Positions 5,374 through 6,844 of a DNA stretch of 6,844 nt are shown here, piece after piece. The position numbers and the translations under genes were made by a program. This stretch comes from an uncultured Planctomycetaceae bacterium (GTDB lineage: Bacteria; Planctomycetota; Planctomycetia; Pirellulales; UBA1268), in the NCBI GenBank assembly GCA_937900985.1, contig CALCGM010000624.1, forward strand, positions 1 to 6,844. The letters run 5' to 3'. The notes below the pieces were generated by a model. That model saw nothing but the letters and a program-made list of their open reading frames with translations, ran no database searches and was not told the origin of the DNA. Each line of letters opens with the position of its first letter. Positions within the stretch are counted from its first letter, which is position 1.

Positions 5374-6732
5374 TCAGCCGGCCGACATCATCGCTCCGGT
5401 GGCCCGCTCGATCGCCCCCTGGGCTGCCGCCAGATCGGCCGCTTCGGCAACGATCCGCACGATTGGCTCGGTGTTGCTTGCCCGCACGAGCACCCAGGTG
5501 GTGCCCTCGTCGAGCCGCAGGCCATCGAGCCGAGAGGCGGTCGCCTCGGGAAAGGCCGCGGCAATCCGCTCGAGCGTCGCGGCCAGGCCAGGGCCGCGAG
5601 CCTCAGGGCCCAGCGGCACTTTTGTCTTGAGCATCACCCGCTGCGGCAGATCGGCGGCCAGGCTCTCCACCGACACAAGCCTGCCTGTGGCACACATCCG
5701 CTCGAGCACCAGCGCCATCCCCACGATGCTGTCTCGCACGAGCACGACGCTCGGGTCAATCACCCCGCCGTTGCCCTCCCCCCCGATCACGGCATCGTGG
5801 GCGAGCATCTGATCGACAACGTTGGCCTCTCCCACGGCCGAGACATGGCAGGCGATGCCCCGCTGCTGGGCGATGGCCGCCGTCATGCCGCTGGTGGAGC
5901 AGTTGACCACGACGGGCCCGAGGGTCTTCTCCAGCACGGCTTCGACAGCCAGCGGCAGCGTCGCCTCTTCACCAACGAAGCGGCCATCGGCCGTGGCAAT
6001 CGCCAGCCGATCCGCATCGGGATCCTGAAAAAAGCCGACGTCAGCCCCACAGGCCGCAATCTGCGGCAGCATGCCGGCGAGGTTTTCTTCGGTCGGCTCG
6101 GGGGTGTGTTCAAACTGCCCATCGGGCGTTCCCCCTGCGATGGTCGCCTCCAGGCCGAGGGCTTCAAACAGCAGACGGGCGGCACAGCTGCCGGCCCCGT
6201 GGCCGGCGTCGAGCCAGACCCGCGGCCGCACGCGGCGAATCGCCTCGGCATCCACGCGAGCCAGCACCCGCTGCACATGGGCCGGAGCTCCGTCGACCTG
6301 ACGGCGACCGCCCGGGGCGGCGACCGCAGGGAGCGGGACGGGCTCGTGAAACCGTGCCAGCACCTCCCGGCCAGCCTCGGCGGTGAGCACACGCCCGGCC
6401 GCCGAAAACAGCTTCATGCCGTTGTACTGCGGGGGGTTGTGGCTGGCGGAGATCTGCATGCCACCGGCTGCCTGATGCTCCTGCACAAGAACGCCGACGG
6501 TTGGCGTGGCAGCCACGCCCGCATCGAGCACCTCCCGGCCAGCCGCCATCACGGCAGCCGCGATCGCATCGGCAAACATGCTGCCGCTGGCCCGGCCATC
6601 GCGGCCGATCACGATCCCGCCCGGCGGGAGCGTGGCAAGAAAGGCCTCGGCATACCGCACCGCCACCTCGGGCGTGAGGGATGTCCCCACGATGCCCCGC
6701 AGCCCCGAAACACTGACGATCAGCTCATCCAT
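5374..6732 (-). CDS. glmM: Phosphoglucosamine mutase / phosphohexomutase
   Basis: The protein is complete at 452 residues, close to the roughly 445-450 of the family. All landmarks of the alpha-D-phosphohexomutase superfamily are present in order: VSGLRGIVG near the N-terminus (8-16), GRDGR (43-47), the phosphoserine loop SASHNP with catalytic Ser97, the metal loop DPDADR (237-242), the sugar-binding loop GGEGNGG (317-323), and the phosphate-binding loop RASNTEP (417-423). GlmM converts glucosamine-6-phosphate to glucosamine-1-phosphate, leading to UDP-GlcNAc for peptidoglycan and lipopolysaccharide. The sugar loop is not the usual bacterial GlmM GEQSGH nor the PMM/PGM GEMSGH. It is closer to archaeal-type GlmM, so phosphomannomutase or phosphoglucomutase activity is possible. 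The ATG at 6732-6730 has an AAGGA site; the frame extends 34 codons further upstream, but that leader has no family similarity and includes the Shine-Dalgarno sequence. The gene is transcribed alone, opposite to all its neighbours. Confidence 0.88.
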   Translation of the reverse strand: MDELIVSVSGLRGIVGTSLTPEVAVRYAEAFLATLPPGGIVIGRDGRASGSMFADAIAAAVMAAGREVLDAGVAATPTVGVLVQEHQAAGGMQISASHNPPQYNGMKLFSAAGRVLTAEAGREVLARFHEPVPLPAVAAPGGRRQVDGAPAHVQRVLARVDAEAIRRVRPRVWLDAGHGAGSCAARLLFEALGLEATIAGGTPDGQFEHTPEPTEENLAGMLPQIAACGADVGFFQDPDADRLAIATADGRFVGEEATLPLAVEAVLEKTLGPVVVNCSTSGMTAAIAQQRGIACHVSAVGEANVVDQMLAHDAVIGGEGNGGVIDPSVVLVRDSIVGMALVLERMCATGRLVSVESLAADLPQRVMLKTKVPLGPEARGPGLAATLERIAAAFPEATASRLDGLRLDEGTTWVLVRASNTEPIVRIVAEAADLAAAQGAIERATGAMMSAG

Positions 6733-6741
6733 CTGCGTGCA

Positions 6742-6746
6742 TCCTT
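6742..6746 (-). promoter_or_regulatory. Ribosome binding site AAGGA for glmM
   Basis: On the minus strand AAGGA lies nine bases before the ATG at 6732. It supports this start over upstream in-frame codons and matches where family similarity begins. Confidence 0.65.
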
Positions 6747-6757
6747 CTGTGTCGTTT

Positions 6758-6810
6758 CGGCGGCTTCTCCCCATCCGCGAAGCCCGCCGCCAACTCCGCG
6801 GTTCCCGCGG
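6758..6810 (-). other. Two predicted hairpins in the glmM leader
   Basis: Hairpin one is CCGCGG-GAA-CCGCGG on the minus strand (6796-6810), a 6-bp stem with a 3-base loop. Hairpin two (6758-6789) pairs 6758-6761 with 6786-6789 and 6762-6767 with 6779-6784, giving 10 pairs, a one-base bulge and an 11-base loop. Both would lie in the roughly 85-base leader, upstream of the Shine-Dalgarno site. The high GC content makes chance hairpins common. Confidence 0.4.
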
Positions 6811-6823
6811 CCGGTGGGGGGGC

Positions 6824-6829
6824 AGTATA
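6824..6829 (-). promoter_or_regulatory. Candidate -10 element TATACT for glmM
   Basis: On the minus strand the text GTGTT-TATACT-G gives TATACT, one mismatch from the sigma-70 consensus. A -35 with normal spacing would begin just outside the window. The predicted transcription start is near 6817, leaving a leader of about 85 bases. Confidence 0.5.
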
Positions 6830-6844
6830 AACACGTCCGCCGCA

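Noticed and set aside
4826..5812. 328-codon plus-strand frame across the gap between the TPR gene and glmM
   Set aside because: It is an out-of-frame reading of the DPF region and the antisense of glmM; the product is Arg/Ser/Pro low complexity with no start signal.

Overview
The window is GC-rich, densely coding chromosomal DNA that looks like a member of the Planctomycetota, probably of the Pirellulales type. This is inferred from protein style, not from a marker gene: a secreted protein with DUF11/CARDB-like domains separated by Pro/Ala-rich linkers, a secreted TPR protein with DPFG repeats, a CutA with a C-terminal extension, and a phosphohexomutase of the SASHNP / GGEGNGG / RASNTEP class. 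I see no tRNA, rRNA, CRISPR array, insertion sequence, integrase or other sign of recent transfer.

Layout, left to right. (1) 1-327 (+): the C-terminal half of PhoU, cut by the window edge. (2) 375-1826 (+): an exported protein with three Ig-like domains and a long Pro/Ala linker, 47 bases after phoU and probably co-transcribed with it. (3) 1827-2021: a 195-base spacer with one short perfect hairpin and no clear promoter. (4) 2022-3290 (+): a 422-residue protein that keeps the order of the calcineurin-like metallophosphoesterase motifs but has lost several metal and catalytic residues. (5) 3333-4091 (+): CutA fused to an unrecognised domain of about 100 residues, with a promoter-like -10 almost touching the start codon. 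(6) 4219-5331 (+): an exported TPR protein with seven DPF motifs and a threefold 18-residue acidic/Gln repeat. (7) 5374-6732 (-): a complete phosphoglucosamine mutase-type enzyme (GlmM), converging on the TPR gene with a 42-base gap. Its leader is predicted to be structured and its -10 lies at the right edge of the window.

The genes do not form an obvious single pathway. PhoU (phosphate signalling), CutA (metal tolerance family) and GlmM (UDP-GlcNAc and cell-wall precursor supply) are housekeeping functions. The two exported proteins and the degenerate phosphoesterase have no assignable function from sequence alone. I found no convincing new multi-gene system. The observations most worth following are the degenerate metallophosphoesterase and the CutA fusion, then the DPFG repeat protein.
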